Source: Actinomyces glycerinitolerans (lineage in GTDB: Bacteria > Actinomycetota > Actinomycetes > Actinomycetales > Actinomycetaceae). From it: DNA of 64,000 bases. The DNA lies in NCBI RefSeq assembly GCF_900098745.1, contig NZ_FQTT01000011.1, positions 1 through 64,000 on the forward strand, in the 5' to 3' direction. This document shows, one piece after another, positions 8,713-17,343 of the stretch; position 1 is the first letter of the stretch, and every line of letters starts with the position of its first letter. Below the pieces are notes generated by a model. The model saw nothing but the letters and a program-made list of their open reading frames with translations, was not told where the DNA came from and ran no database searches. Made by a program: the position numbers and the translations under genes.

Positions 8713-10095
8713 TCATTCCTCTCTGAGGACGAGCGCGGGGTCGATGCGCGAGGCGCGGCGCACCGGAGAGTATGAGGCAACGACGGCGACCAGCGTAGTC
8801 AATGCGACGGAGGCGGCCGCCAGCCACCAACTGAAGCCGATGGGGCGGTCGAACACACCCAGGCCGACGGCGACGGCCAGCCCATAACCGATGGCGGTGC
8901 CGACCAGCCCGCCGATCAGTCCCAGCAGGGCCGCCTCGGCGAAGAACTCGGTGGCGATGGACCCCCCGGAGGCGCCCAGCGCCTTGCGCAGGCCGATCTC
9001 GTTGCGGCGTTCGGCCACGACGACGGTCATGGTGGTGGACACCCCCACCAGCGTCAGGCCCAGCACCACCACGGCCACCACCCAGAACAGGGTGTTGAGC
9101 ATGGTGATGATGCGGGTGTCCCCGCTGGAGATCTTGGAGACCGGCTGGGCGGCCACGCGTCCGGCGGCGTCGGAATCGGTCACCGCGGCGGCGGCCTCAT
9201 CCACGCCGGCGGCGGAGGTGTCGACGGAGAACTCCACCACGTCGTAGCCGGCGTCGACGGTGCCGGTGAGCGACTCGAGCGCGGCGGTGGGGACGTAGAC
9301 GATGTCGTCCTCCTCCCCGCCGGTGTCGACGATGCCGGACACCCGCCACTGGGCCTGGCCCGCGGCGGTCTCATCGGACTTGGCCGGGTCGCCGGTGGCG
9401 GCGGTCGCCGAGCTGGAGGCCGAGGCCCCGGCATCGCCGTCGCCCTCCCCGACGGAGGCGAGGTTGTCGCTGGACAGGTACTCGGCGTTGACGGTGGAGC
9501 CGATCTTCAACCCGGCGTTCTCGGCCACATTGAGCCCGATCAGCACCTGCCCGGCCTGCGGCCAGTCGCCGTCGATCTCCCAGTGGCCGTTGAGCGCGCG
9601 CACGGCGTCGACGTCGATGCCGGCCAGCAGGTAGGGGGAACGGTTGATGCGGATGGTCTCGTAGCGGTAGGCGGCGGTGGCCAGCTGCTCGGTGGTGGTG
9701 TCGGTGGCCGCGGCGACGGCGGCGTCCACCAGCGCCAAGTCGGCGGCGCTGATGCGTGCGGTCGAGGTCGGGCTCTCCCCCGCCCCGTCGGCGTTCGCCG
9801 TCGCGGCGGCCGCGTCCGTGGCGGCTGTCGTGGCGGAGTCATTCGTGGTTGAAGCCGCCTCGGCGTCAATGGGGGTGACGATCAGGTTGGCGCCGTACTG
9901 GCGCATCTCGGCACTCATCTGGGCGGGTACGGCCAGGCAGATGGAGGCCAGGCAGAACAGGGTGGCGGCGCCCACCACGGATGAGCCGATCGCGGACAGG
10001 GCGCGGGAGCGGCGCCGCAGCATGGCGCCGATGAGCATGGTGGCGAACATGCGTCGATTGGTCATGGGCCGGCCGATGCCGGAGCGAGTACTCAT
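8713..10095 (-). CDS. FtsX/MacB-type ABC permease (second)
   Basis: A 460-residue permease: one membrane segment near residue 40 (ALSAIGSSVVGAATLFCLA), a large extracytoplasmic domain rich in Ala/Thr/Asp, and three membrane segments in the C-terminal 130 residues (LFWVVAVVVLGLTLVGVST, ALLGLIGGLVGTAIGYGLA, ALTTLVAVVASYSPVR) with the family sequence ERRNEIGLRKALGASGGSI. The ATG at 10093-10095 is preceded by a strong GAGGAGG and lies eight bases after the other permease gene; the longer open frame is shadow. The outer domain contains a low-complexity Ala/Thr stretch around residues 85-110. Confidence 0.87.
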   Translation of the reverse strand: MSTRSGIGRPMTNRRMFATMLIGAMLRRRSRALSAIGSSVVGAATLFCLASICLAVPAQMSAEMRQYGANLIVTPIDAEAASTTNDSATTAATDAAAATANADGAGESPTSTARISAADLALVDAAVAAATDTTTEQLATAAYRYETIRINRSPYLLAGIDVDAVRALNGHWEIDGDWPQAGQVLIGLNVAENAGLKIGSTVNAEYLSSDNLASVGEGDGDAGASASSSATAATGDPAKSDETAAGQAQWRVSGIVDTGGEEDDIVYVPTAALESLTGTVDAGYDVVEFSVDTSAAGVDEAAAAVTDSDAAGRVAAQPVSKISSGDTRIITMLNTLFWVVAVVVLGLTLVGVSTTMTVVVAERRNEIGLRKALGASGGSIATEFFAEAALLGLIGGLVGTAIGYGLAVAVGLGVFDRPIGFSWWLAAASVALTTLVAVVASYSPVRRASRIDPALVLREE

Positions 10096-10103
10096 GTTCC
10101 TCC

Positions 10104-11393
10104 TCACCGCTTGTGCAGGGCGGTTGCCGGCTGAATCCGCAGGATGGTCCGCAATGAGGAGGCGGTGGCGATCACCAGCACCAGCGCCACCAGCACCGAC
10201 ACCAGCACGTACACCATGGGCCGCATGGTGATGGAGGAGCCGAAGACCACCCGCCCGATCAGTTGGGCGATCCCGGATCCGGCCGCCGCGCCGACGGCCG
10301 TGCCGATAACCCCGATGACGGCGGTCTCGGCCAGGATCAGCCGGTTGATGGAGGCGGAGGAGGCGCCCACCGCCTTGAGCAGGGCGAACTCGCTGGTGCG
10401 CTCCACCAGGGAGGCGTTGGTCAGGGAGGCGACGGCCAGCACCGCGGCGACCAGGCTGAGAGCGGTCATGAGGATCATCAGCGCCTGAGTCTTCTCCAGC
10501 ACCTTGCCCTCGACGGCCGCCACCTGGCGCACCTGCTTGGCGACGGCGCCGGGCATGACCTCCTCGATCTGGTAGGTGATGGAGGAAGCGTAGGCCGTGC
10601 AGTACCAGGTCTCCCACTCGGAGGCGGACAGCACATTGGGGTTGCGGGCCGCCTTGCGCGACAGGTCGTTCTCCGGGGTGGTCAGCGCCTTGACCTCCAC
10701 CTCGTCGACCTGACCGACGTGCCCGGTGAGTTCCTGAACCACTGCCAGCGGGGCGTACAGGGAGTCGTCGTCATCGTCGCCGGAGGTGTACACGCCGGTG
10801 ACGGTCAGGGCCCGCTCGCCGCTCGCGGTGGACAGGGTGAGGGTGTCGCCGGTGGTGACGCCCAGACGCTGGGCGAGGGTGGAGCCGACGACCGCCTCGT
10901 CGGCGTCGTCGGCGGGCCAGGCGCCCTCCAGGGTCCACCAGGAGCGCAGGGTGGTGACTCCAGCGGTGGTGGTCTGCCCGGTGGACAGATTCAGCTCCTT
11001 GTCGAACCAGGTGCCGGTGATGGCCAGATCCTGCGCCTGGGCGGAGGCGGAGGCCACGTCGACGCGGCCGGTGAGCTCGGCGGCGAAGTCGACGATGTTG
11101 TAGGCCCAGAAGATCGTCTTGATGTTCGGCACCTCGGCCTCGTCGATGAAGGCGGTGGCCTCGGTGGTCTCCTCGGTCTCGTACAGGCTGGAGACGACGG
11201 CGTCGGCCTTGGGCTGGACCACGATGTTGGAGCCGTAGGCGGTCAGCTCGGCGTTCAGCTTGTCGCCGACGTCGAGCACGACGCCGAGCATGGCCACGGA
11301 GATGGAGGCGCAAAGCGCCACGGTCAGACCGACCAGGGAGCGGCGCCACAGTTGGCGGGTGAAGGAGCGGTGCAGTAGGCGGGCGAAGAACAC
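10104..11393 (-). CDS. FtsX/MacB-type ABC permease (first)
   Basis: A 429-residue permease with the same layout as its neighbour: an N-terminal membrane segment (SLVGLTVALCASISVAMLG), an outer domain of about 240 residues, and three C-terminal membrane helices with the motif ERTSEFALLKAVGASSASI. The GTG at 11391-11393 follows the DUF2318 stop by one base, with GGAGG twelve bases upstream; the longer frame to 11612 overlaps that gene and is not coding. The outer domain carries an acidic DDDDD loop. The two permeases are clearly paralogous and probably form a heterodimer with the ATPase. Confidence 0.87.
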   Translation of the reverse strand: MFFARLLHRSFTRQLWRRSLVGLTVALCASISVAMLGVVLDVGDKLNAELTAYGSNIVVQPKADAVVSSLYETEETTEATAFIDEAEVPNIKTIFWAYNIVDFAAELTGRVDVASASAQAQDLAITGTWFDKELNLSTGQTTTAGVTTLRSWWTLEGAWPADDADEAVVGSTLAQRLGVTTGDTLTLSTASGERALTVTGVYTSGDDDDDSLYAPLAVVQELTGHVGQVDEVEVKALTTPENDLSRKAARNPNVLSASEWETWYCTAYASSITYQIEEVMPGAVAKQVRQVAAVEGKVLEKTQALMILMTALSLVAAVLAVASLTNASLVERTSEFALLKAVGASSASINRLILAETAVIGVIGTAVGAAAGSGIAQLIGRVVFGSSITMRPMVYVLVSVLVALVLVIATASSLRTILRIQPATALHKR

Positions 11394-11394
11394 G

Positions 11395-12666
11395 TCAGGC
11401 GAACACCTCCGCGCTGTCCTCCAGGGCGGAAAGGGGCACGGATACGGCGCCGTCGGCGACGGTGAAGTCGATGGGGATGGGGTTGCAGCCGCCCTTGAAG
11501 CCGATGGTGGCGGGGTTGATGGCCACGTCGCAGCGCTTGCAGATGATCTTGCCGTCGCGCTCGTAGTAGCCGGCCGGCCCGCAGGACTCGCAGGCGTCCA
11601 GTCCCACCCCATAGGCGCCGCCGTTCTTCAGAATCATGATGAAGCGGACCTCGGTGCCGCCGGAGGCCTCGTAGGCGAAGCGGTGCAGGTGGCCGTCGGC
11701 CAGGAGGGTGGCGGACACGACGGCGGCATCTTGGGAGCGCTCGTAGGGTTCGGGATCGGACAGGGTGGGAACCTCGTTGACCTTGGCGACGGCGACGGTC
11801 CGGGTGGCCACCAGTGCGGCGAAGCCGAGCCCCGAGGCGAGCACCCAACGGCGCGAGCGGCGCCGCTCGGCGCGCAGGGCGCGGGTGCGGGCCGGATTGG
11901 ACTGCGCCGGGGTGCGCCCGACCGCTCGGACCAGGGCGAACCCCATGGGCACGAGCCACACGGCGGCCGCCGCGAGCAGGATGATCCCGCCCGCATTGTT
12001 GGTGGCCCAGGTCATGGCGCGAAAGGCGGATCCGCTCAGGCGGATCAGGTGGGTGGACTGCAGTACCCGCGCCAGCTCCGCCAGGTGCATCGCCCCGAAC
12101 ACGAACGCGAAGACCAGTAGGGTCACGCGGGTGGGACGCACCGGGGCGCGGCGGGCCGTGCGGTAGTAGATGAAGGCGAGTAGGGCCACGGCCACCCAGC
12201 CGCCGATGAATCCGAGGACGCGCAGCAGCATTTCGGAGGACAGGACCTCCTCGCCCGGCTCGATGAAGGCGGTCAGCCCCAGCACCACGTTCGGGACGGC
12301 GCGGAAGAACGCCAGGCCGACCGCCAGGCAGGCGACCGGATGGGCGACCGCACCCAGCCGACCGTCCGCGCCCCAGGTGGGGCGGCGCACCAGCAGCGCG
12401 AGTACGACGATCAGGGCCGCGTCGATCGCCACACAGGCGACGAGGGTGGGGATGTTGACGACCGTGCGCCGGTCGATGACGGCGGTGGCCCGCAGGACGG
12501 CGAAGACGAGTCCGGCAGCAGTACCGGTCAGGGCGGAGGCCAGGCGCCAGCGGCCCGAGCGCGTCCAGCCCTCAACGACGGCGGGCGTCAGCAGGGCGGC
12601 CAGAGCGGCGTACAGCAGGAAGGGCAGGGTGGCCCCTCCGACTACGGAAACAAAGCGCTCCAACAC
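11395..12666 (-). CDS. DUF2318 Fe-S-containing membrane protein
   Basis: The 423-residue protein has about eight hydrophobic segments in its first 290 residues and a C-terminal outer domain with CESCG (about 357), CKRC (about 374) and GGC, the cysteine pattern of DUF2318, a putative Fe-S or metal-binding domain. The family accompanies FTR1/P19 iron uptake (Campylobacter Cj1660). The start is a GTG (12664-12666) with AGGAG upstream. I infer a redox role in passing electrons or iron across the membrane; direct evidence is not in the sequence. Confidence 0.83.
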   Translation of the reverse strand: MLERFVSVVGGATLPFLLYAALAALLTPAVVEGWTRSGRWRLASALTGTAAGLVFAVLRATAVIDRRTVVNIPTLVACVAIDAALIVVLALLVRRPTWGADGRLGAVAHPVACLAVGLAFFRAVPNVVLGLTAFIEPGEEVLSSEMLLRVLGFIGGWVAVALLAFIYYRTARRAPVRPTRVTLLVFAFVFGAMHLAELARVLQSTHLIRLSGSAFRAMTWATNNAGGIILLAAAAVWLVPMGFALVRAVGRTPAQSNPARTRALRAERRRSRRWVLASGLGFAALVATRTVAVAKVNEVPTLSDPEPYERSQDAAVVSATLLADGHLHRFAYEASGGTEVRFIMILKNGGAYGVGLDACESCGPAGYYERDGKIICKRCDVAINPATIGFKGGCNPIPIDFTVADGAVSVPLSALEDSAEVFA

Positions 12667-12753
12667 TCCGCGTACTCTCCTCTCGATACCGGTCAGCTGT
12701 GCATGTACGCCCGTGCCTGCGGGCCACGTGACGGCGGCGCCGTCACCGCGGGG

Positions 12754-13386
12754 TCACCACTCCATGGGGGTGTAGTCCCAGTCCCAGGTGAGCTCGATGG
12801 GCTCGTTCCAGAAGCGGCCCTCGACACCGGTCTCGGGGTCGGTGTGCAGCACCCAGCCGTTCTCCTCCGGGCTGTGGATGGTGATGGTGACCGTGTACTG
12901 GCCGGCCTCCTCCAGGGCGATGTTGGCGCCGTAGTGGGGGCCGTCGGAGGCGTTCATCTGCATGAAGGTGCCCTCCACGGCCTCGCCGGAGCCGTCGGCC
13001 GGGGCGATGGAGTAGTCCACGGTCAGGCCGGGCACGAAGTCACCGGCACCGTAACCGAGGGTGTTGTCGGCCAGGGCACTGACGTCGGCCTCCATGTGGA
13101 AGCTGGCGTCGGAGGCGGCCAGGCCGGCGGCGCCGGCGGGCTCCATATCGACCGGCTGGAAGTAGACCAGGTTGACGCTGATCTGGTCCTCGGCCTCCTG
13201 GTCCACTTGGGAGTCGTTGACGTTGAACTCCTCGAATCCGGCGTCGTTGCCGGCGTCCGCGGCCGCCTCGGTGGCAGCGTCGGTAGAGGTGTCGGCGGCG
13301 TCGTCGGAGGAGGAGCAGGCGGCCAGGCCGAGGGTCCCGGCGAGGACGAGCGCGCCCGCCGCACTGACGAGTTTGAGGGATCGCAT
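12754..13386 (-). CDS. P19/Tpd-type iron-binding lipoprotein
   Basis: A 210-residue lipoprotein (signal with LAAC, Cys24), an acidic Ala/Asp linker, and an immunoglobulin-like P19 domain. Family metal ligands can be seen: a Met/His pair in SFHMEADVS, then MQMNASDGPHYGANI with a second histidine, and the C-terminal WDWDYTPMEW. P19 proteins bind iron and copper outside the cytoplasmic membrane and hand iron to the FTR1-type permease, encoded 31 bases upstream. In a Gram-positive envelope it is tethered by lipid, not free in a periplasm. Confidence 0.85.
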   Translation of the reverse strand: MRSLKLVSAAGALVLAGTLGLAACSSSDDAADTSTDAATEAAADAGNDAGFEEFNVNDSQVDQEAEDQISVNLVYFQPVDMEPAGAAGLAASDASFHMEADVSALADNTLGYGAGDFVPGLTVDYSIAPADGSGEAVEGTFMQMNASDGPHYGANIALEEAGQYTVTITIHSPEENGWVLHTDPETGVEGRFWNEPIELTWDWDYTPMEW

Positions 13387-13417
13387 GGGGTGTCTTCCTT
13401 TGCGGTTGGTGGGTTTC

Positions 13418-15175
13418 TTATTCGGTTGCCCCGGCCGTCTCGGCCGCGGCGTCGGTGTCCGCGTCCGCGGCGGCCCGGGCGGCGTCGACCCGGCGGTGAC
13501 GCAGCACGGACACGGCGGACAGGACGATGACGAGCGCGGCCATGAAGGCCTGGAACAGGAGGGTCTCCCGGTAGGGGTACAGGCCCAGGTAGTCGTACGT
13601 GGGCCACCCCGGTAGGTAGGTTGCCGGGATGATGTCGCCCTCGATGAGGGCGTGGGCGCCGCCGCCGGCGAAGATCACGACGAGGACGGCCATGAGGAAA
13701 CTCGTGATGGCGAAGAAGGGCCGCAGCGGAATCCTCACGCTGGTGAAGCGGATGAGTAGGAAGATGACCACGAGCACCGCCGCTCCGGCGGCGAAGCCCT
13801 GCCAGATACTGGCCGAGCCGGAGGGGTCCATGGTGAACAACGCCTCGTAGAACATGACCGTCTCCGCGCCCTCGCGGAAGACCGCGAGGAATGACAGGGA
13901 CGCCAGCGCCCAGAAGCCGCCGTCGGAGATGGAGGCCTCGGTCTTGTCCTTGATGTAGCGGTTCCAGGAGGCCACCGATGACTTGGACAGCATCCAGTTG
14001 GAGGTGAACAGCAGCATGACCATGGCGATCAGCGCCACCACGCCCTCGAGGATCTCCTGGTGGGCGGAGGCGGAGTCGTACAGCCAGGCGAACAGCAGCG
14101 CCACCACGCCGGAGCCCGCCAGCCCCAGTATCAGGCCGGCGTAGATGTACTTGACCCGGTCCCGCATGCCGGCCTTGAGCAGGTAGGCGATGACGGCGGC
14201 GACCACCAGGATGGCCTCCAGGCCCTCGCGCAGCAGAATCAGGAAGGCCTGCCCGAAGGAGCCGGTGAGGAAGGCCTTGACGGGGCTGATGTTCTCGGCG
14301 GCCCCGCCGTCCAGGGTGGCGGCGTCCTCGGTCAGGTAGCCCTTGAGGGTCTCGGCGTCGGCGGTGATCGTCTCGATGTCGCCGCCACCCACCATGGCCT
14401 TGCGCACGACCTTGAACTGGTTCTCCACCTCGGAGACGCGGTCGCCGGAGATGGCGGACATGACGGTCTTCTCGAAGCCGAGCTTCTCGTAGTAGCCGTA
14501 GTAGGCGTTGTTGACGTCGGCGGCCCCGCCCTCGCGGTCGCCGGCGGCGGCCTTGTCCACGCCGGCGTCGATGAGTTCGTTCATCTCGGCGGCGACCTCG
14601 GCCCAGCTGCGCTCGCCACGCCCCTCGTTGACGCGGGTCTTGTTGGCCTGGAGCTCGGCCCGCTGAGTGGCGATGGTGGCGGCCTGATCGGCGGCGTAGG
14701 TGCGCGGGTCGGCCAGGTCGGCCAGCTCGTCGAGCTGAGCGGTGGTGCCCGTCAGGGAGTCGGACAGGTCGGTGACGCCGGAGTCTATGGTCTCCTGGTT
14801 GCCGGTGGCGTAGGCCGCCTGTCGCAGGTCGGTGAAGGCCTGCTGCTGCTCGGACACGACGTCGGCGCCGAGGTTGTCGGTGGTGACGACCTGCAGGTTG
14901 GAGGCGACGTAGCCGGAGTTGTAGGCGCGCTGGAAGGCGGCGGCGGCCCCGGAGGTGTCGCCCGAGGCGTAGGAGTCGGCGGCGACGTCGAGCTCGGTGG
15001 AAATGGCCTGTGCCACCGCCGACCAGGAGTCGTAGTCCGTATCGGACTCGGCCGCGTGCGCCGTCGGCCACAGCCCGGATACCAGCCCGGTCAGCAGCAG
15101 CAGTAGCGCACCGAGCGCAACGGCGCCGCGGACCGGCGGGGGCGCGGGGCGGTCCTGAAACGGGGCATGGGCCAT
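13418..15175 (-). CDS. FTR1-family iron permease with extended N-terminal domain
   Basis: The 585-residue protein has a signal-like segment at residues 17-42, an outer helical region of about 260 residues, and a C-terminal half with seven membrane helices that contains the two iron-binding motifs REGLE (about 315) and REGAE (about 433). These REXXE motifs define the FTR1/EfeU permeases for ferric iron. I prefer the ATG at 15173-15175, eight bases after AAGGAA, over the GTG at 15193. It is the first gene of the island, followed by P19, DUF2318, two permeases, ATPase and the FMN-binding lipoprotein. Two DtxR-like boxes lie upstream. Confidence 0.9.
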   Translation of the reverse strand: MAHAPFQDRPAPPPVRGAVALGALLLLLTGLVSGLWPTAHAAESDTDYDSWSAVAQAISTELDVAADSYASGDTSGAAAAFQRAYNSGYVASNLQVVTTDNLGADVVSEQQQAFTDLRQAAYATGNQETIDSGVTDLSDSLTGTTAQLDELADLADPRTYAADQAATIATQRAELQANKTRVNEGRGERSWAEVAAEMNELIDAGVDKAAAGDREGGAADVNNAYYGYYEKLGFEKTVMSAISGDRVSEVENQFKVVRKAMVGGGDIETITADAETLKGYLTEDAATLDGGAAENISPVKAFLTGSFGQAFLILLREGLEAILVVAAVIAYLLKAGMRDRVKYIYAGLILGLAGSGVVALLFAWLYDSASAHQEILEGVVALIAMVMLLFTSNWMLSKSSVASWNRYIKDKTEASISDGGFWALASLSFLAVFREGAETVMFYEALFTMDPSGSASIWQGFAAGAAVLVVIFLLIRFTSVRIPLRPFFAITSFLMAVLVVIFAGGGAHALIEGDIIPATYLPGWPTYDYLGLYPYRETLLFQAFMAALVIVLSAVSVLRHRRVDAARAAADADTDAAAETAGATE

Positions 15176-15225
15176 GCTGGCGGCTTCCTTCACATACTGG
15201 ATACGTTAGTCAAGCCTTCTACATA

Positions 15226-15268
15226 GTAGATGAGCCTGACCTGCAAACGAAAGACTAGGCTTACATAA
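15226..15268. promoter_or_regulatory. Two DtxR/IdeR-like iron boxes between the FTR1 operon and apbE
   Basis: Compared with the 19-base DtxR consensus TTAGGTTAGGCTAACCTAA, the segment 15250-15268 (AAAGACTAGGCTTACATAA) matches at 13 positions and 15226-15244 (GTAGATGAGCCTGACCTGC) at 12. They start 24 bases apart in an AT-rich 170-base gap between two divergent genes, the natural place for an iron-responsive repressor acting on both. Counting was by eye. Confidence 0.5.
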
Positions 15269-15347
15269 ATAGATTCGTCAAAAGCTGTTGTATTAAGACC
15301 TGGCAGGCCGTCATGATCCACCAGTCGCATCGATCCGGGGAGACGCA

Positions 15348-16334
15348 ATGAGTGCTTTGTACGCTCCGGGCGGGCTCGCACACGCCTGGCGGTTCGAGGC
15401 CACCGGCTGCCGGTGGACCGTCCACACCCGTTCCCCCCTGCCCGCCGCGCTGCGTCGACAGATCACGGCACGCATCGACGCCTTCGAGAACATCTGGTCC
15501 CGCTTTCGCCCAGGGTCGCTGGTGCGTCGGGCCGCCGCCGGGCGGCTCGCGCCAGAGCCCGACGGCACGGTCGCGCTCGCACTGCCGACCGGCTCGACTC
15601 CCCTGCTGGACCTGTACGACCGGCTGCATGCGGCCACCGGCGGGCGCATCGACCCGTTGGCCGGCGCGGACCTGGTGGAGCTCGGTTACGACGCCGACTA
15701 CAGCTTCGTGGTGCGCGACGGCGCCGCCCACCGACTCGGTGCCATCCATGGGCGTCCGACCTGGGCGGCCTGGGCTCGCCACGACGGCGATCGACTGCTG
15801 CTGCGCCGGCCGACCCTGGTCGACGTCGGTGCCGCCGGCAAGGGTTTCCTGGCCGACCTTCTGGCCGCCTGGCTGCGCGCGGCCGACCATGAGGAGTATG
15901 TGATCGACGCCAGCGGCGACCTGTTGGTGCGCTGCCAGCAGCCGGTGCGCGTCGGCCTGGAGCGGCCCGCAAGCGCGGGCGACGACCCGGACGGCACGGT
16001 GGTCGGCGTCGTGGAGTTGACCGCCGGGGCGGTATGCGCCTCGGGCGTATCCCGCCGCACCTGGGGGCCGGGACTGCACCACATCCTGGATGCGCGCACG
16101 GGCCTGCCCGTGACGGGGGCGAGCGCCGTCGTCGCCGCCTGGGCGGTGGCGGACCACTGTGCCGTCGCCGACGGGCTGGCCACGGCGCTGTTCGTGGCCG
16201 ACCCGGCCCGGCTGGCCGCCGCGGGGTTCGACTACGACTTCGCCCTGCTGCGTGCGGACGGCTCGGCAGCCACCTCACGCACCTGGCGCGACCTGCCCGC
16301 CGAACTCTTCACCGCCCCTCGCCGAGGTCGGTAG
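15348..16334 (+). CDS. apbE: FAD:protein FMN transferase ApbE
   Basis: ApbE attaches FMN through a phosphoester to a serine or threonine of extracytoplasmic flavoproteins, using FAD. The 328-residue sequence shows the family order: FENIWSRFRPGS near the N-terminus, VDVGAAGKGFLAD for the usual DLGGIAKGYAVD, DASGDL for the usual NxGGD, LHHILDARTG for HIIDPRTG, and a C-terminal DGLATALFV with the Mg-binding position. No signal peptide or lipobox is evident, which is unusual for an enzyme that must act outside the membrane. It is divergent from the operon that encodes its obvious substrate, the FMN-binding lipoprotein. ATG at 15348 follows GGGGAGACGC. Confidence 0.88.
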   Translation: MSALYAPGGLAHAWRFEATGCRWTVHTRSPLPAALRRQITARIDAFENIWSRFRPGSLVRRAAAGRLAPEPDGTVALALPTGSTPLLDLYDRLHAATGGRIDPLAGADLVELGYDADYSFVVRDGAAHRLGAIHGRPTWAAWARHDGDRLLLRRPTLVDVGAAGKGFLADLLAAWLRAADHEEYVIDASGDLLVRCQQPVRVGLERPASAGDDPDGTVVGVVELTAGAVCASGVSRRTWGPGLHHILDARTGLPVTGASAVVAAWAVADHCAVADGLATALFVADPARLAAAGFDYDFALLRADGSAATSRTWRDLPAELFTAPRRGR

Positions 16335-16544
16335 ATCTTACGTGCCGAGGTCGGTCGATATGGCGGAGCCGGACCCGCCGACGTCTGGCGTCTGTCCATA
16401 CAAGACACCCTGACCCATCACGTCCACGCCGCCATCGGGGCAGCTGCCCACTCACACCTTGAACTCGAACCACTTCTTCCGGCGCGGAAACGTGGCGCGG
16501 GGCGACTAGCGTGCCGGTGTCGGAGTCGGTCGTCGGCATGGCCG

Positions 16545-16664
16545 ACGTACGATCTGCCGTCTCGCGTACGATTCCTGCTCTCACGCACGCGTTTTGGAGT
16601 ACCCCGACTCCCAGGCGCGAGGAAACCTCCAAAACGCGTACGCGAGACGGACACGCGTACGTCA
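16545..16664. repeat. Multi-unit inverted repeat built on CGTACG and CGCGTTTTGGAG
   Basis: The inner stem pairs ACGCGTTTTGGAG (16587-16599) with its exact inverse at 16627-16639. Outside it, ACGTACG-N5-CCGTCTCGCGTACG on the left is mirrored on the right through 16664, so each arm contains two or three related words. CGTACG occurs about five times. Same design as the repeats at 0.4, 25.9, 36.5 and 37.8 kb, different sequence. Confidence 0.75.
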
Positions 16665-16880
16665 GAGGCGGGACAGTCCTGGCGAACGAGATCAGCGGCA
16701 CCAGGAATCCTCGCCACGGCCGGAAGAATGATAGTGCGCCCACTCGGCGGCCGGGGCGGCGGCTGGCCCAGTGGTGTTGTTCGAGTCCCTGTGGTGAGTC
16801 TGCACACTCCAGAAGTGAGCGCCGCGACAGAATCCGCGGAATTGTGCGGATTTGACCTGCGGCCCGGGTGTCATGACAGT

Positions 16881-16919
16881 GCTCCAGTGTGCAACGAGGG
16901 CCTCGTTGCACACTGGAGC
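16881..16919. repeat. Near-perfect palindrome, 19-bp arms, one-base centre
   Basis: GCTCCAGTGTGCAACGAGG (16881-16899) and its exact inverse (16901-16919) flank a single G. Imperfect symmetry (GCGGCCCG, GTGACA-like words) extends some 20 bases further on both sides. As RNA it would fold into one very stable hairpin. It lies at the convergent apbE/miaB junction, which suits a two-way terminator, though no T-run follows. Confidence 0.75.
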
Positions 16920-17343
16920 GATGTCACCGGATTCGGGCCGCGAAACCACTTCCGCGTATTTCCAGGGGAAAACGGCGGTCAGCCGAGTCTGCTCGGATCA
17001 CCCTTGCGTGCAGACCGGCGCTAGTGCGCAGACACGCACCGCCACCAACCTCGCCGCCGACGTGCCGCGCCCAACCACATGGAGTGCTACCCACCTCAGC
17101 ACGCAACTACTACCGACCTGGCCGGGCCACCCACGGACGCTCCCGCACCACGCAGCCCAACCCCCTACGGCGTGGCCGACCACATCCCCTGGACTCACCC
17201 GTCTAGGGCGGTCCAAGTAGAGCTTCGCGGTCCAACGCGCCAACCGCTGACCCGAGCACACCAGCCGCCACCCGCCAGCCCACCACACCCCCAAACACGA
17301 AGGGCCACTTCGTGCCGAGGTCCTTCTACGGCCCAGCCGGCAG

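Larger units (their letters stand above)
16335..17343. other. 1-kb gene-free convergent junction with two large palindromes
   Basis: Between the ends of apbE (+) and miaB (-) no frame looks coding. The stretch is lower in GC than its surroundings in places and holds the multi-unit palindrome at 16545-16664 and the 19-bp-armed hairpin at 16881-16919. From 17040 to 17340 I see nothing beyond C-rich simple sequence. Confidence 0.6.

Noticed and set aside
16335-17343. Several 60-200 codon frames in the apbE/miaB gap
   Set aside because: They cross the palindromes, lack ribosome sites and have Arg/Ser/Thr-rich composition.
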